Assembly: GCF_014192645.1 (NCBI RefSeq)
Contig: NZ_JACHYE010000002.1
Span: forward strand, 124,001-188,000
Length of the DNA: 64,000 nucleotides
Reading direction: 5' to 3'
DNA from: Herbaspirillum sp. Sphag64
Lineage (GTDB): Bacteria; Pseudomonadota; Gammaproteobacteria; Burkholderiales; Burkholderiaceae_D
Below are positions 17,663 through 27,559 of the stretch, in pieces (the first letter of the stretch is position 1; each line of letters opens with the position of its first letter). Made by a program: the position numbers and the translations under genes. A model generated the notes under the pieces. The model was not told where the DNA came from. It searched no databases and saw only the letters and a program-made list of their open reading frames with translations.

Positions 17663-19015
17663 TTAACGGTGCACCAACAAGGGCGCAGCGCCGAGTTTGG
17701 TCCGCAGGCTGGCGACATCTTTATCAGACACAGCAGATGCGGCATTCCCCCATGTATTGCGGACATAAGTGGCAATGGCTGCCGCATCGACATCGGATAA
17801 TTTCCAGGCAAAGGCTGGCATCTGCGCACTCGTGGGATTGGTCTGCGTCGCTGCCCCTCTGCCGCCGAGCAAGATAGCACGAATCAGGTTATTGGCACCC
17901 GGTGCCTGCGCGCCAGGACTATTGGCCAGCGATGCCACCATGGCATCCACACCCTGCCCATTGCTGGCATGGCAGGCGGCACAATTGACCTGAAACAGTT
18001 GATGGCCCAGCAGCATCGTCTGATCCGTTTGTGCCAGCGGAGCCGGTGCGGTCTGCCCGGAGCCGGGCAGACTCTTCAGATAGACGGCAATTGCCTTGAG
18101 ATCATCCTGATTCAGGTATTGCGTCGAATTGCTGACGACTTCCCCCATCGAACCAGCGGCCACACTGCTACGGTTACCGCCATTGTGAAGATAATTGACG
18201 GTCTCCTGTACGTTCCAGCTGCCGATACCAAGATACGTGTTGCCACTGAGTTCAGGCGCATGCCAGCCTTCGAGATCATTGCCAAGCAAGTAATCGTTGT
18301 TGGCACCTAACAGATTCTTGCCGCTATGGCAGGCGGCGCAATGGCCGACACCATCGACCAGATAAGCACCACGATTCCATTGCACCGATTTGGCCGAATC
18401 GGGCTTGAACGGTGAGGGATTAAAGAACAGCAGATTCCAGCCAAACATCAATTGCCGGATATTGAAGGGGAATGGCAACTGCGTCGGTGGTGCAGCTTCC
18501 GGTACCGGCGGGATGCTCTTCAGGTATGCAAAGATATCCTTGATATCCTGATCTGATATCACGGCATACAGGTTGTAAGGCATGGCGGGATAAAGCAGTT
18601 TGCCGTGCGGCGCTACACCCTGCTTGATGGCGCGTATAAATTCCTCCTCGCTCCAGCTGCCGATGCCATGTTCTTTGTCTGGCGTGATATTGCTCGACAC
18701 GATCACGCCAAAAGGAGTCGCCATGCGTAAGCCACCCGCAAAATCCTTGCCTCCCTGAACGCTATGGCAGGCAATACAATCTGCTGCCTGCGCCAGGTAT
18801 TTACCACGTTGCACGGTGTCTTTTGAGCCGCCATGCGCCAGATCATATTGTGTGACCTGATCAAGCAAGGCCGTATCGGCTACCGTGCTGTTACGCTGCG
18901 CGCTTCTCCATTGCATCAAGCCCAGCAACACAATCAGCGCCAGCACGAAAAGCGCCACCACATACTTGACCCATCGCCTGCTTGTTGAAGGGGGCTTGTT
19001 TTGTGTCGTCACCAT
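17663..19015 (-). CDS. Triheme cytochrome c subunit of gluconate-type dehydrogenase
   Basis: 450 residues with an N-terminal membrane anchor (about 16-36) and three CxxCH heme sites: CIACH (about 78), CAACH (about 225) and CAACH (about 345). This triple cytochrome is the electron-accepting subunit of membrane FAD dehydrogenases for gluconate, 2-ketogluconate, sorbitol or alcohols; it passes electrons from the flavoprotein to ubiquinone at the periplasmic face. It begins one base after the stop of the GMC subunit and is the last gene of a three-gene operon. Which sugar acid is oxidised cannot be read from this subunit. Confidence 0.9.
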   Translation of the reverse strand: MVTTQNKPPSTSRRWVKYVVALFVLALIVLLGLMQWRSAQRNSTVADTALLDQVTQYDLAHGGSKDTVQRGKYLAQAADCIACHSVQGGKDFAGGLRMATPFGVIVSSNITPDKEHGIGSWSEEEFIRAIKQGVAPHGKLLYPAMPYNLYAVISDQDIKDIFAYLKSIPPVPEAAPPTQLPFPFNIRQLMFGWNLLFFNPSPFKPDSAKSVQWNRGAYLVDGVGHCAACHSGKNLLGANNDYLLGNDLEGWHAPELSGNTYLGIGSWNVQETVNYLHNGGNRSSVAAGSMGEVVSNSTQYLNQDDLKAIAVYLKSLPGSGQTAPAPLAQTDQTMLLGHQLFQVNCAACHASNGQGVDAMVASLANSPGAQAPGANNLIRAILLGGRGAATQTNPTSAQMPAFAWKLSDVDAAAIATYVRNTWGNAASAVSDKDVASLRTKLGAAPLLVHR

Positions 19016-19016
19016 G

Positions 19017-20789
19017 TCACACCTTCACCAAGGGTCCTGGGGATTTGAGATATTGCTCACGGATTGCCTGTGCGGCATGCAAGGTCAGTGCGGCGACGGT
19101 TCCTGTCGGGTTATAGCCACCATTATTGGCAAATGCCGACGCACCACACACAAAGGTATTCGGAACATCCCAGCTCTGCAGATACTTGTTGACCGCACTG
19201 GTGCGTGGGTCATCGCCCATGCAGGCACCACCTGTGGTGTGTGAGGAGAGATTGGTCATCGGTGTATATGGCTCGGCCGTCGGTTCGCTGCGATGTTTGG
19301 TTTCAACCCCGAGTGCATCGGCCATGTCCATGGAACGATCAGCCATGAATTTACCGATGCGCTTGTCGTTTTCATTCCAGTCAAAGGTAACGCGCAGCAG
19401 CGGACGACCATGGCGATCCTTGTAGGTCGGATCGAGATCGAGGAACACATCACGGTGCGGATAACTGTTGCCCATGACATAGATCGAGTTGTAGTTCTGG
19501 TAGGCCTTCTGATAGGCCTTTTTCCATTCCGCCCCCCATTGCGGCGTCCCGGGCGGCACGCCGCCGGTCAACCCGATAGGACGACCACCGGTGGAATGAA
19601 TCAGCAAGGTGCCGCCACCGATGAAATCTTCTTTGCTATGGTCGAAATTATCACCATTGAAATCATCAACCGCCTGTGCCAGCGCACCGGCACCGATGAA
19701 TGGATTGAGGGTTTCATTCTTGAACCAGATTGATGCACCCGAAATGGTCTGATAGGCATAATTGCGCCCCACCACGCCCTCTCCAGTCGTGTGATCGTAA
19801 GGCTTGCCGATCCCCGACAAAAGCATCAGGCGCACATTGTCGAACTGATAGGCCGACAGCACCACGATGTCGGCAGGTTGCTCCCATTCTTGTCCTTCGT
19901 TGTCGATAAAAGTGACACCGGTGGCCATTTTTTTATCGGCCGTCAGATTCACCTGCAGCACTTCCGCGTTGGGAATAACGCTAAAATTCTTGCGCATCAT
20001 CAGCGCCGGTAATACGCAGGCTTGCGGGCTACTCTTGGACCAGTTACCGCAACCGAAGAATTCGCAGTAACCACAATACGTGCACGGTGCCATCTTCACA
20101 CCAAGGGTATTGGTGTATGCACCGGAGGTATTACCCGCAGGGACCGGGAAGGGATGCCAGCCGAGACTTTTGGCGGCTTTGTCAAACAGCAGTGAGGCTT
20201 GGGTACGGGCCAGTGGTGGCAAAGGGTAATCACGTTGACGCGGCCCTTCAAAAACATTGCCGCCATCGATTTTGTTGCCACCAATATTACCGGCCTTGCC
20301 GGAAGTGCCGGCTATGCGCTCGAATTTGTCGTAAAAATGTTCCAGCTCGTCGTAGGTAACACCCCAGTCCTGCACCTGCAAACCCTCGACGAATCGTTTC
20401 TTGCCATATTTCTCGATGGTGTGGCTGTAGGTAACAAAATCAGTCGGCAGGAAGCGCCAGGTCATGCCGTTCCAGTGCGATCCCGCCCCACCGACACCCC
20501 AGCCGAACTGATAGGTGTTCATCTCACGCAAAGGCAAAGCCTCTTGCGAGGGCTTGTTGCGGAAGGTCATGGTCTCCACGCTCAACGGTTGCAACAACTC
20601 TCGCCGGCGAGCATAGCGCAATTCATCGGTATCGATGGTGGTGGGAAAGTCAGTACTGGTGTCGCGCCATGCGCCGCGTTCGATCGCCACCACGTTCAGG
20701 CCGGCGTCGGTCAGTTCATTGGCCATTAATGATCCTGCCCAGCCTAAACCAACGATCACCGCATCCACTTTGGGCCGTTTATTCGCCAT
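19017..20789 (-). CDS. GMC-family FAD dehydrogenase, large subunit (gluconate 2-dehydrogenase type)
   Basis: 590 residues. The FAD-binding motif VIVGLGWAGSLMANEL is at about residues 11-26. A cysteine cluster CTYCGYCEFFGCG (about 237-249) matches the iron-sulfur site of bacterial membrane FAD dehydrogenases. The C-terminal GMC region has SSHTTGGACMGDDP and GGYNPTGTVAAL, carrying the catalytic His/Asn area. It has no signal peptide of its own; in this family it is exported together with the Tat-bearing small subunit encoded directly upstream. Together with the cytochrome it would oxidise gluconate or a related polyol in the periplasm and feed the quinone pool. A good GGGAG site precedes the ATG at 20789. 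Confidence 0.9.
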   Translation of the reverse strand: MANKRPKVDAVIVGLGWAGSLMANELTDAGLNVVAIERGAWRDTSTDFPTTIDTDELRYARRRELLQPLSVETMTFRNKPSQEALPLREMNTYQFGWGVGGAGSHWNGMTWRFLPTDFVTYSHTIEKYGKKRFVEGLQVQDWGVTYDELEHFYDKFERIAGTSGKAGNIGGNKIDGGNVFEGPRQRDYPLPPLARTQASLLFDKAAKSLGWHPFPVPAGNTSGAYTNTLGVKMAPCTYCGYCEFFGCGNWSKSSPQACVLPALMMRKNFSVIPNAEVLQVNLTADKKMATGVTFIDNEGQEWEQPADIVVLSAYQFDNVRLMLLSGIGKPYDHTTGEGVVGRNYAYQTISGASIWFKNETLNPFIGAGALAQAVDDFNGDNFDHSKEDFIGGGTLLIHSTGGRPIGLTGGVPPGTPQWGAEWKKAYQKAYQNYNSIYVMGNSYPHRDVFLDLDPTYKDRHGRPLLRVTFDWNENDKRIGKFMADRSMDMADALGVETKHRSEPTAEPYTPMTNLSSHTTGGACMGDDPRTSAVNKYLQSWDVPNTFVCGASAFANNGGYNPTGTVAALTLHAAQAIREQYLKSPGPLVKV

Positions 20790-20815
20790 GCAGCACTCCC
20801 GAGTGATAGTGAAAT

Positions 20816-21523
20816 TTACGATTGTTTGCGAATAAAGCTGACCGGTTGAATATCCAGTTTTTTGCCGGGTTGATTGAGGTAATCGCGGAAGTCGTACTGG
20901 GCTCCGGGAAAACCGACCAGCTTCCAGCCCGCCATGTCTTTGTTGCCGCCATAAATGGGATCGGCAAAGTAGCCTTCACGGACGTTCCACAACACCAGAT
21001 TGAAGAAGAGTTTGGCATCCACGCCATCGAGGGCGAGGCTGCCAGCTTCCCACTGATTGATCAAGGCATCCTGTTTGTCTGGTGACAGCTCGACAAATCG
21101 CTTGCCCTGGTATTGTCCGCGTACCGCCTTGTCCAGAGCAGCGAGTCCGACACGCCAGCGCGTTGCCGGGCCGTCCTTGAACTGTGGCCCGGCTTGCGGC
21201 AGACCTTGCTTGAGTGGACCGTCGAGATAGAGATAGCTTCCCTTGCCATAGTCGCCGGCTAACTGGGCATCTATGAAGACGACACAGCCGGCTTCTTTCG
21301 CGCCGATACTCAGTTCGTCAGCAGGAATCAGACGCTCGGCAATGGCCTCTGCCAAGGCAGCTTCATCGGTGGTGAAAAATTTCCAGCCATCGGCAATGAC
21401 CGGCTGTGGTGGACTGGCGGGCGGCCCATTCCATGGCATCCCGCCCCAGATCACTTTGGCTTTGGCTATCACCGCCGTACCTGCCAGAACGGCCAGAGTG
21501 AGCAGGAAATAACGTCTGCGCAT
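20816..21523 (-). CDS. Small (gamma) subunit of gluconate-type dehydrogenase, Tat signal
   Basis: 235 residues, gluconate 2-dehydrogenase subunit 3 family. I chose the ATG at 21523, not the upstream in-frame start at 21592, because it has a GAGG site and gives a normal signal beginning MRRRYFLL, a twin-arginine-type motif followed by a hydrophobic stretch. The subunit guides the folded flavoprotein through the Tat system and stays bound to it. The gene is first in the operon, 26 bases before the flavoprotein gene. A LysR gene lies 250 bases upstream in the same direction. Confidence 0.85.
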   Translation of the reverse strand: MRRRYFLLTLAVLAGTAVIAKAKVIWGGMPWNGPPASPPQPVIADGWKFFTTDEAALAEAIAERLIPADELSIGAKEAGCVVFIDAQLAGDYGKGSYLYLDGPLKQGLPQAGPQFKDGPATRWRVGLAALDKAVRGQYQGKRFVELSPDKQDALINQWEAGSLALDGVDAKLFFNLVLWNVREGYFADPIYGGNKDMAGWKLVGFPGAQYDFRDYLNQPGKKLDIQPVSFIRKQS

Positions 21524-21775
21524 GAAGTACCTCGTTTGATAATGGATGAAAGCAACTGCTTGGGAAGTTACTTGACCGCAATACAAAACCAATACTGCAT
21601 ATTCTTAGCAATGTCGGCCCTGACCTGCCAGTGATACTGGCCCATATCGACCAGCGAAATGCCACGTAGCATTTATATTAGCGGCAAGTTGAGCAGATTG
21701 TGCTTTTTGCGTCGTCGGGCAACAACAATCAATCCAGAAAACAGGTAAGCAAGTTTAACGTCCTGTGCCAACACC

Positions 21776-22681
21776 TTATCCGCCGCTGGTGGCCCTGAGC
21801 ACGCCCATTATCTCTTCTGCCAGCAACAGACTGGCCAAGCCATGTTCGCGCTTCGCCCGGCGCACCAGCGAGAGCACATTCTTGCTGAAGGCGCGGTCGC
21901 GAATCTGCCGATACACCAATGTCTCCTGCCGGTATTCCTCGGCAATATCAAACTTGCTAAGAAAGGCAATGCCATCGCCGTTGGCCGCCAGTCGCTTCAT
22001 GGTTTCGATCGAGTTGGTGCTGAACGCAGGCTCGCAAGGCAAGCCCGCCTCCGCAAAGGTGTCTGCGACGATGCCATGCATGAGCATGGAGCGATCAGCG
22101 AAGATCAGTGGATACGGCGTGCAATACGCCAGCGGCACCGATTCCATGCGTGCCAGCGGATGCATCGGTGCCAGCACTGCACCCAGCGTGGTATCCATTT
22201 CCCAGAGACACTCCAGCTGCGGCGAAGGAGGCAAATTAAAACTCAGTCCCAGATCGGCATCGCCATTGACCAGTGCATCATGGATCTCGCGCATGAACAT
22301 GACGCGGATCGTGATCTTGATGTGCGGATGCTGTGCCCCAAAACTGGCTGCCGCAGCCGAGGCAATGCCGCTGGCCAGCCCCGTCAGCGTGGCAATGATC
22401 ACCTCACCTTTTGCCATGGTTTTGAGGTCACGGATTTCGGCTTCCACCTGACGGTATTCGAGCATAGTTCTGCGCACATGGGCGAGCAGAATCTCGCCCG
22501 CGGCTGTCAGCCGCAAACCACGTGGCAGGCGCTCAAACAACTGCTCGCCAATCTCTTCCTCCAGCTGTAGCAAATGTTTGTTGATGGCCGACGGCGCGAT
22601 ATGCAGTTTCTCGCCGGCAGCACGGATGGAGCCGGAACGGGCCACTTCATCAAGATAACGCAGCAGTCTGGAATGCAACAT
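21776..22681 (-). CDS. LysR-family transcriptional regulator
   Basis: 301 residues from the ATG at 22681 (a GGGGA site precedes it; the longer frame from 22759 has none). A winged helix-turn-helix occupies about residues 1-60, with SGSIRAAGEKLHIAPSAINKHL, followed by a periplasmic-binding-protein-like effector domain. The gene is divergent from the amidohydrolase gene at 22930 with about 250 bases between, the usual LysR layout, so it most likely controls the amidohydrolase/YczE/porin set. It also lies upstream of the dehydrogenase operon and could affect it. The ligand is unknown. Confidence 0.85.
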   Translation of the reverse strand: MLHSRLLRYLDEVARSGSIRAAGEKLHIAPSAINKHLLQLEEEIGEQLFERLPRGLRLTAAGEILLAHVRRTMLEYRQVEAEIRDLKTMAKGEVIIATLTGLASGIASAAAASFGAQHPHIKITIRVMFMREIHDALVNGDADLGLSFNLPPSPQLECLWEMDTTLGAVLAPMHPLARMESVPLAYCTPYPLIFADRSMLMHGIVADTFAEAGLPCEPAFSTNSIETMKRLAANGDGIAFLSKFDIAEEYRQETLVYRQIRDRAFSKNVLSLVRRAKREHGLASLLLAEEIMGVLRATSGG

Positions 22682-22929
22682 GGTTGTCCCCATTGAGTTC
22701 GGCTTATCGTACTCGAAAAGTGCACACTCCGAGCAAAAAATGGTTCTTTTTAGAAGCACTCACTTCGGTTTTAATGGCATCAGTCGTGATCGTTGATGAC
22801 TGAATCGACAACCGGATAAACACGGATTCTGGCGTCAGGGCTTCGCCCCGGCTGCCAGCGATGCTGTCAAGTCAGTTGGTTCGGTGCGGCATGCAGCAAA
22901 CAAAACTATTTGATGAAAGTGAGACAGCC

Positions 22930-24699
22930 ATGTATCAAGAAGTCAGTGAAAGAAACGTCACCGCAGCTGGTCAAGAAGGTCTGGTTGCAGAACATTACGA
23001 CAAAGTGCGCGCCATTTTCGAGGTGCTCAACGGCAAACGGGAGGCCGATCTGCTCCTGAAGAATTTGAATATCCTCGATGTCCACAGCGAGTCTGTGTAT
23101 CAAGGGTCAATTCTGGTGTATGACCAACGCATCATTGCCTTGAATCCCAATGAAACCGAGATCAAGGTACGGCAGGTGTTCGACGGTCAGGGCTTGTATG
23201 CGATCCCCGGGCTGATCGACGCACACGTCCACTTCGACGCGCAATTGGCACACCCAGCCGCCTTTGCCGAAGCCATCGTCCCTTGCGGTACTACCACCAT
23301 CTTTTCCGAATGCCTCGACTTTGTCAGCGCTGCTGGCCCTGAAGCAATTCCGGCGACCGAGCAACTGTTCAAAAACCATGAGCGCCTGCCTTACCGCGTT
23401 TATGCCTTTGCACCGGGCAAAAAGACCTCAGTGGAAGTCACCGATGCCCTGCTGAAGATGGAGCCGGTGATCGGTCTCGGTGAGCTGGCGCATCTGACCT
23501 ACAGCGTCGGTAACGATGATGATTTCCGCAAATCGGCGCTGGGCCGGGCCAAGGGTGGCTTCATGAATACCCATTGGGGTGTGACCACGCTGTCAGAAAT
23601 GATGTTGAATTACATGCCCGCCATCGGTGCCTTTGCTAACCACGACGTCTGGAAAGAAGACGATATCGAAAAAAGCGTGCGCTATGGCTTGCAGACTCAG
23701 ATCAAGTTTGGCGTCGGCAGCCCGGAAGTGATCAAGATCATGCTGCGCGCTATCGTCAAACGGCGCTGGCCGGCAGAGAACTTTCAGCTCTGTGCCGATA
23801 ATATCTCGGTCGACCGGCTCCTGACCAAGGGACATATGGACTGGATCGTCTCCCTGTGTGCCGAGATGGGGATTGATCCGATCAAGGCGATCAAGATGGC
23901 CACCCTGTACACTGCGCGGGCCTTCCGCATGGATAACAAGATCGGCTCACTCACACCGGGACGTTTTGCCGACATCGTGCTGACCGATAGCCTGTCGAAG
24001 ATCAATCCGCGTTTTGTTTTCAAGGATGGCGAGCTGGTGGCGCAGGATCGCAAAATGCTCAAGCAGTCTGATCTGGATTATTCCGGCATGGCCAAAAAAC
24101 CAGTGCCGGGACTGGTCGATCTGACGCCGCAACAACTCGATCTGACACCATTGGAAATCTCTGCCGATGGCAAGCAGGCCAAGGTCTATCTGTTTGACGT
24201 CTATGGCCGCGGCCATGAAAAGTTCTTCCAGGAAGTCTGGGTACCGTACCAGGATGGCAAGGTGGTGCCGGAAATCAACGGCGTCAGATACAACCGTATC
24301 ACGGTCGTGCAGCGTTATGCCAAGGACAAGCGCCATGTGGTCAATGGCCTGTTCAAGGGCGTCTTCGTAGACCGTGGCGCAGTAGCCACCTTCTGGCCCG
24401 CACCGAAGGCTTACTTTGTCGCTGTCGGTCAGGACAGTGCCGACATGTGTTACAGCCTCAAGCAGGTCGACGCCTATGCCGGCGGTTGCGTGGTGACCGA
24501 GAACCAGCGGGTCAAAGCAGTATTACCGTTGGAGATTTATGGCGTCATGGCCAACATGAACCTGACTGATCTGATCACGGCCACTCGCAGTATCGATGCC
24601 GCGCTGGAGGAACTGGGCAACCGCAATGAAGGTGAACCGGTGGTCAACAAATTGCTGACCCTGTTTATTTCACTCGATCGCTTCGGTTTTATGGCGTAA
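22930..24699 (+). CDS. Adenine deaminase-like amidohydrolase, divergent active site
   Basis: About 589 residues from the ATG at 22930 (the frame is open from 22861, but the earlier starts lack a ribosome site). The amidohydrolase metal strand IPGLIDAHVHFD is near residue 97, and the segment order and the extra C-terminal domain follow adenine deaminases of the AdeC type. Where AdeC has HAPGL and DDRHP motifs, this protein shows NTHWGVTT and ADNISVD, so some expected active-site residues are not conserved and adenine may not be the substrate. The neighbours, a LysR regulator, a membrane protein and a porin, suggest uptake and hydrolysis of a cyclic amide or amidine. Confidence 0.7.
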   Translation: MYQEVSERNVTAAGQEGLVAEHYDKVRAIFEVLNGKREADLLLKNLNILDVHSESVYQGSILVYDQRIIALNPNETEIKVRQVFDGQGLYAIPGLIDAHVHFDAQLAHPAAFAEAIVPCGTTTIFSECLDFVSAAGPEAIPATEQLFKNHERLPYRVYAFAPGKKTSVEVTDALLKMEPVIGLGELAHLTYSVGNDDDFRKSALGRAKGGFMNTHWGVTTLSEMMLNYMPAIGAFANHDVWKEDDIEKSVRYGLQTQIKFGVGSPEVIKIMLRAIVKRRWPAENFQLCADNISVDRLLTKGHMDWIVSLCAEMGIDPIKAIKMATLYTARAFRMDNKIGSLTPGRFADIVLTDSLSKINPRFVFKDGELVAQDRKMLKQSDLDYSGMAKKPVPGLVDLTPQQLDLTPLEISADGKQAKVYLFDVYGRGHEKFFQEVWVPYQDGKVVPEINGVRYNRITVVQRYAKDKRHVVNGLFKGVFVDRGAVATFWPAPKAYFVAVGQDSADMCYSLKQVDAYAGGCVVTENQRVKAVLPLEIYGVMANMNLTDLITATRSIDAALEELGNRNEGEPVVNKLLTLFISLDRFGFMA

Positions 24700-24720
24700 T
24701 ACCGATGCCATAGGAGAAAA

Positions 24721-24751
24721 CCGGCCAGTGTGCTCACCTTTCACTGGCCGG
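24721..24751. other. Strong intergenic hairpin
   Basis: CCGGCCAGTG pairs perfectly with CACTGGCCGG across an 11-base loop, 21 bases after the amidohydrolase stop. There is no U-run on either strand. It is likely an mRNA-stabilising stem or an attenuating terminator between this gene and the next one. Confidence 0.5.
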
Positions 24752-24895
24752 AGGCATCATCCCTTGCGACAGCCGACGACAATGTTGACGCGAGGGAGCG
24801 AGCAAACACCAATACAGTGAGGCAAGATCAGGCAGCCCAACGCCATCACATAACAGCAAAACAGCAAAAACAGCAGGAAGACACGAGGAGCGATC

Positions 24896-25606
24896 ATGGC
24901 ACACCACGCAGGGGAAGCAGAAGTCATCGATACCGGTAGTCTGAAACGACGCTGGATCACCTATCTCGCCGGCATTTACATTCTGACCTTCGGCCTGAGT
25001 CTGGCCATCAGAGCCGACATCGGCATTTCACCGCAAAGCAGTCTGACCCGCTCGATGACACTGGTGTACCCGCCGCTGACGCAGGGCACCTACAATTTCA
25101 TGCTGGAGATGTTCATGCTGTTGCTAACCTATCTGGTCGCCCGCAAGGACTTCAGGCTCAGCAACTTCGCCTCCCTGATCCCCGCATTCGTCCTGGCCGC
25201 CTGTCTGGATGTGAATTTGATGCTGACCAAATCGATCCACTTGCAAAGCTATTCTCTGCGCCTGCTGCTGTTGACGATTGGTGATGCCGCGCTGGCGCTT
25301 GGCTTGTTTCTGATGATTCGCGCCAACCTGGTGCTGATGCCGATCGACATGTTCGTCAACACCGTCTTCAAACGGACCGGGCGCAAATGGGGCGATATCA
25401 AGACCACCTTTGACTGTAGCTTGCTGCTGCTCAGTGCAGTGATCGGTTTGCTGTTTCTGGGTGGCCCCAAATTCATCCGTGAAGGCACCTTCATGAATGC
25501 GATTCTGGTCGGGCAATATATCAAGCTCTATTTTTACCTGTTCCACAAAGCCAAAGCCGCCTTCGGCACCCACCAACGCCAGACGCTGGAACGACAATCG
25601 TCGTAG
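24896..25606 (+). CDS. YczE/YitT-like integral membrane protein
   Basis: 236 residues with about five or six hydrophobic segments (about 20-40, 58-78, 85-107, 115-140, 160-185). The start of the membrane part, FGLSLAIRADIGISPQSSL, is the recognisable signature of the YczE/YyaS/YitT group. Function in the family is not settled; transport is suspected. It follows the amidohydrolase in the same direction, 196 bases later, with the hairpin between. The porin gene follows it, so the three may handle one compound. Confidence 0.75.
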   Translation: MAHHAGEAEVIDTGSLKRRWITYLAGIYILTFGLSLAIRADIGISPQSSLTRSMTLVYPPLTQGTYNFMLEMFMLLLTYLVARKDFRLSNFASLIPAFVLAACLDVNLMLTKSIHLQSYSLRLLLLTIGDAALALGLFLMIRANLVLMPIDMFVNTVFKRTGRKWGDIKTTFDCSLLLLSAVIGLLFLGGPKFIREGTFMNAILVGQYIKLYFYLFHKAKAAFGTHQRQTLERQSS

Positions 25607-25770
25607 TCACGCAGCTGGATCACACCACTACCGATAAGCGATAGGCGATAGACGACAGATACCGCCTTCGTCAGCACCTCAACCTTCGGTAACCACTACA
25701 CCATTCCCGCCTTTCTCCCCAACCAGGGGGAAGGCATTCCATCGTCCAATTTTTTTAAAGAGGATTTGTC

Positions 25771-26847
25771 ATGCGCAAGAAACAGGCTTGTCTTACCCCC
25801 TTCTACCGTATTTTCTGGCTGCTGGCGTTGTGTCCCCCTATCGGCTACTGCGCTGCGGCGCAGGCGCAATCAAGCGTACAGCTATACGGCATCGTCGATG
25901 CCTGGGTAGGAAGCCAAAAAACACCGGGTGCAGCATCCAGCTGGCAGCAAGGCGGCGGTGGTATGTCTACCTCGTTCTGGGGTATGGGTGGGCAGGAAGA
26001 CCTTGGTGGTGGCTATAAAACAAGCTTTGTGCTGGAGGGCTTTTTCCGTCCGCAAAATGGTGCCTATGGTAGCTTTAATGGCGATACGTTTTTATCGCGC
26101 AATGCCTATGTCAGCCTGACCGCACCGGCGGGTACCATCGCCCTTGGGCGGCGCAGCAGCCTGTTGTATCTGCAGTCCTGTGAGTTCAACCCGTTTTATG
26201 CCTCGTTCACGTTCTCGCCCACCATCGTCCAGCTATATTCCGGCCTCGGCACCTACCCGACCTACAAAACCGATCAGGGACTCGTCGGTGGCACCTCCTG
26301 GAGCAACGCCGTCGCCTACTACTCACCAGACATGGGAGGATTCTCCGCCAATGCCATGTATGCATTCGACGACAGCACCATCGCCGGCAAACAGATGGCG
26401 CTGCAAGCGTCGTACAAGAATGGCCCGTTGGCTGCGGGTGCTACCTACCAATATGCCAGCTTCAATTCTTCCGCGGCTGATCTGACCAACCTGATCAGCA
26501 GCATGCAAAGCCAGAGCGCGACCCAGCTCGCCACCTCCTACGATTTCACAGCAGTCAAACTGTATGCGCAATACACGCTGACCAACAATACTGTTCTCAA
26601 TAAAAGCTACCACGTCAATGTCTGGGAGACTGGCGTGGCGGTGCCACTCGGCGCCGGTAAAATCCTGGCCGCCTACGGCTACTCACGTGATGCCGGTGGC
26701 CTCGATCAGACCCGGCAAACAGTCTCGTTCGGCTATGACTACGCGTTGTCCAAGCGTACCGATGTGTATGCCATGTATCTGCAAGACCATTACGCTGCCA
26801 TCGGTTCTGGACGGACGGTCGGCGTCGGTATCCGGACCCGGTTCTGA
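25771..26847 (+). CDS. Gram-negative porin
   Basis: 358 residues. A Sec signal (about 1-33, ending AAAQAQ) is followed by SSVQLYGIVDAWV, the standard opening of betaproteobacterial trimeric porins, and then alternating beta strands with LSRNAYVSL and TIALGRR patches. The last residue is Phe after VGIRTRF, the outer-membrane assembly signal. It should form a diffusion channel in the outer membrane, perhaps tuned to the substrate of the preceding genes. A ribosome site GAGGA lies before the ATG. Confidence 0.9.
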   Translation: MRKKQACLTPFYRIFWLLALCPPIGYCAAAQAQSSVQLYGIVDAWVGSQKTPGAASSWQQGGGGMSTSFWGMGGQEDLGGGYKTSFVLEGFFRPQNGAYGSFNGDTFLSRNAYVSLTAPAGTIALGRRSSLLYLQSCEFNPFYASFTFSPTIVQLYSGLGTYPTYKTDQGLVGGTSWSNAVAYYSPDMGGFSANAMYAFDDSTIAGKQMALQASYKNGPLAAGATYQYASFNSSAADLTNLISSMQSQSATQLATSYDFTAVKLYAQYTLTNNTVLNKSYHVNVWETGVAVPLGAGKILAAYGYSRDAGGLDQTRQTVSFGYDYALSKRTDVYAMYLQDHYAAIGSGRTVGVGIRTRF

Positions 26848-26873
26848 GAGGGAAGACCGAGCTCGTCATCCTG

Positions 26874-27209
26874 ATGCGCTCGGTAAAACCAGATAAAAAG
26901 GAGGCCCGATTTAAACCTCGATTCAGGTATCTCAACGGTCGTGAGGAAAAATTCGCCAACTTCATTGAACTCACCCGCGACGTCAGTGCAGGCATTCCCT
27001 CTTGCCTGCATATCATTTACGCCTGCGAGCTGGTCAATGAGCTCAATCAGGATGCCGACATTGATGCTGATTCAGCAGCGCGGGCGGCGTCATCGATTGG
27101 AAAATCCGATAGCGCCAACTTGTATCGCCTCTCGCTAGCAGCAGCGACGATGCTGCGTGATGTGTCCGAGGAACATATCGCGCAGCTCAACAAGTTTTGG
27201 GATGAGTAA
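26874..27209 (+). CDS. Conserved-looking hypothetical protein
   Basis: 111 residues, mostly helical, starting very basic (VKPDKKEARFKPRFR) and then acidic (NQDADIDADSAARAA). No domain is recognised. It follows the porin by 26 bases and ends before a 350-base gap. Codon use matches its neighbours, and the frame is not a shadow of another gene, which supports it being real. No clear ribosome site is seen. Confidence 0.5.
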   Translation: MRSVKPDKKEARFKPRFRYLNGREEKFANFIELTRDVSAGIPSCLHIIYACELVNELNQDADIDADSAARAASSIGKSDSANLYRLSLAAATMLRDVSEEHIAQLNKFWDE

Positions 27210-27301
27210 ATAATTAACGAAGGAAGGGGCTTGCACGGTGCTTGTTACGACCGTGCTAGTGACGCCGTTGCCCCGTTGATGTCTCTCGTTGCTCATCGAC
27301 T

Positions 27302-27336
27302 TTATCCACAGATTTTGTGGATATGCCTGTGGAAAA
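27302..27336. promoter_or_regulatory. Cluster of three DnaA-box-like 9-mers
   Basis: Three sites lie within 35 bases: TTATCCACA (27302-27310, a perfect consensus), and on the other strand ATATCCACA (27324-27316) and TTTTCCACA (27336-27328). The rest of the gap 27210-27559 holds a GCACGG/CCGTGC dyad (about 27233-27255) and nothing else I can name. Confidence 0.5.
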
Positions 27337-27559
27337 CCTTCTACACACACACTTCAAAGCCAATTCTGTAGCGGGTTTCCGCGAATACCCCCTTCCGTGC
27401 CAAGCCGAATCAACACCCTGTCGTCCTGTGAATAACGCGCAAATCAGCGCGCAAACGCCTGCGTAGGCATTTCTATGGCGTTGCAGCGACACAAGAACTG
27501 ATCTATCACCTAGAATTCGTACCTTTCCGATAGACAAATAAAAAAATACAGGTTTCAAC

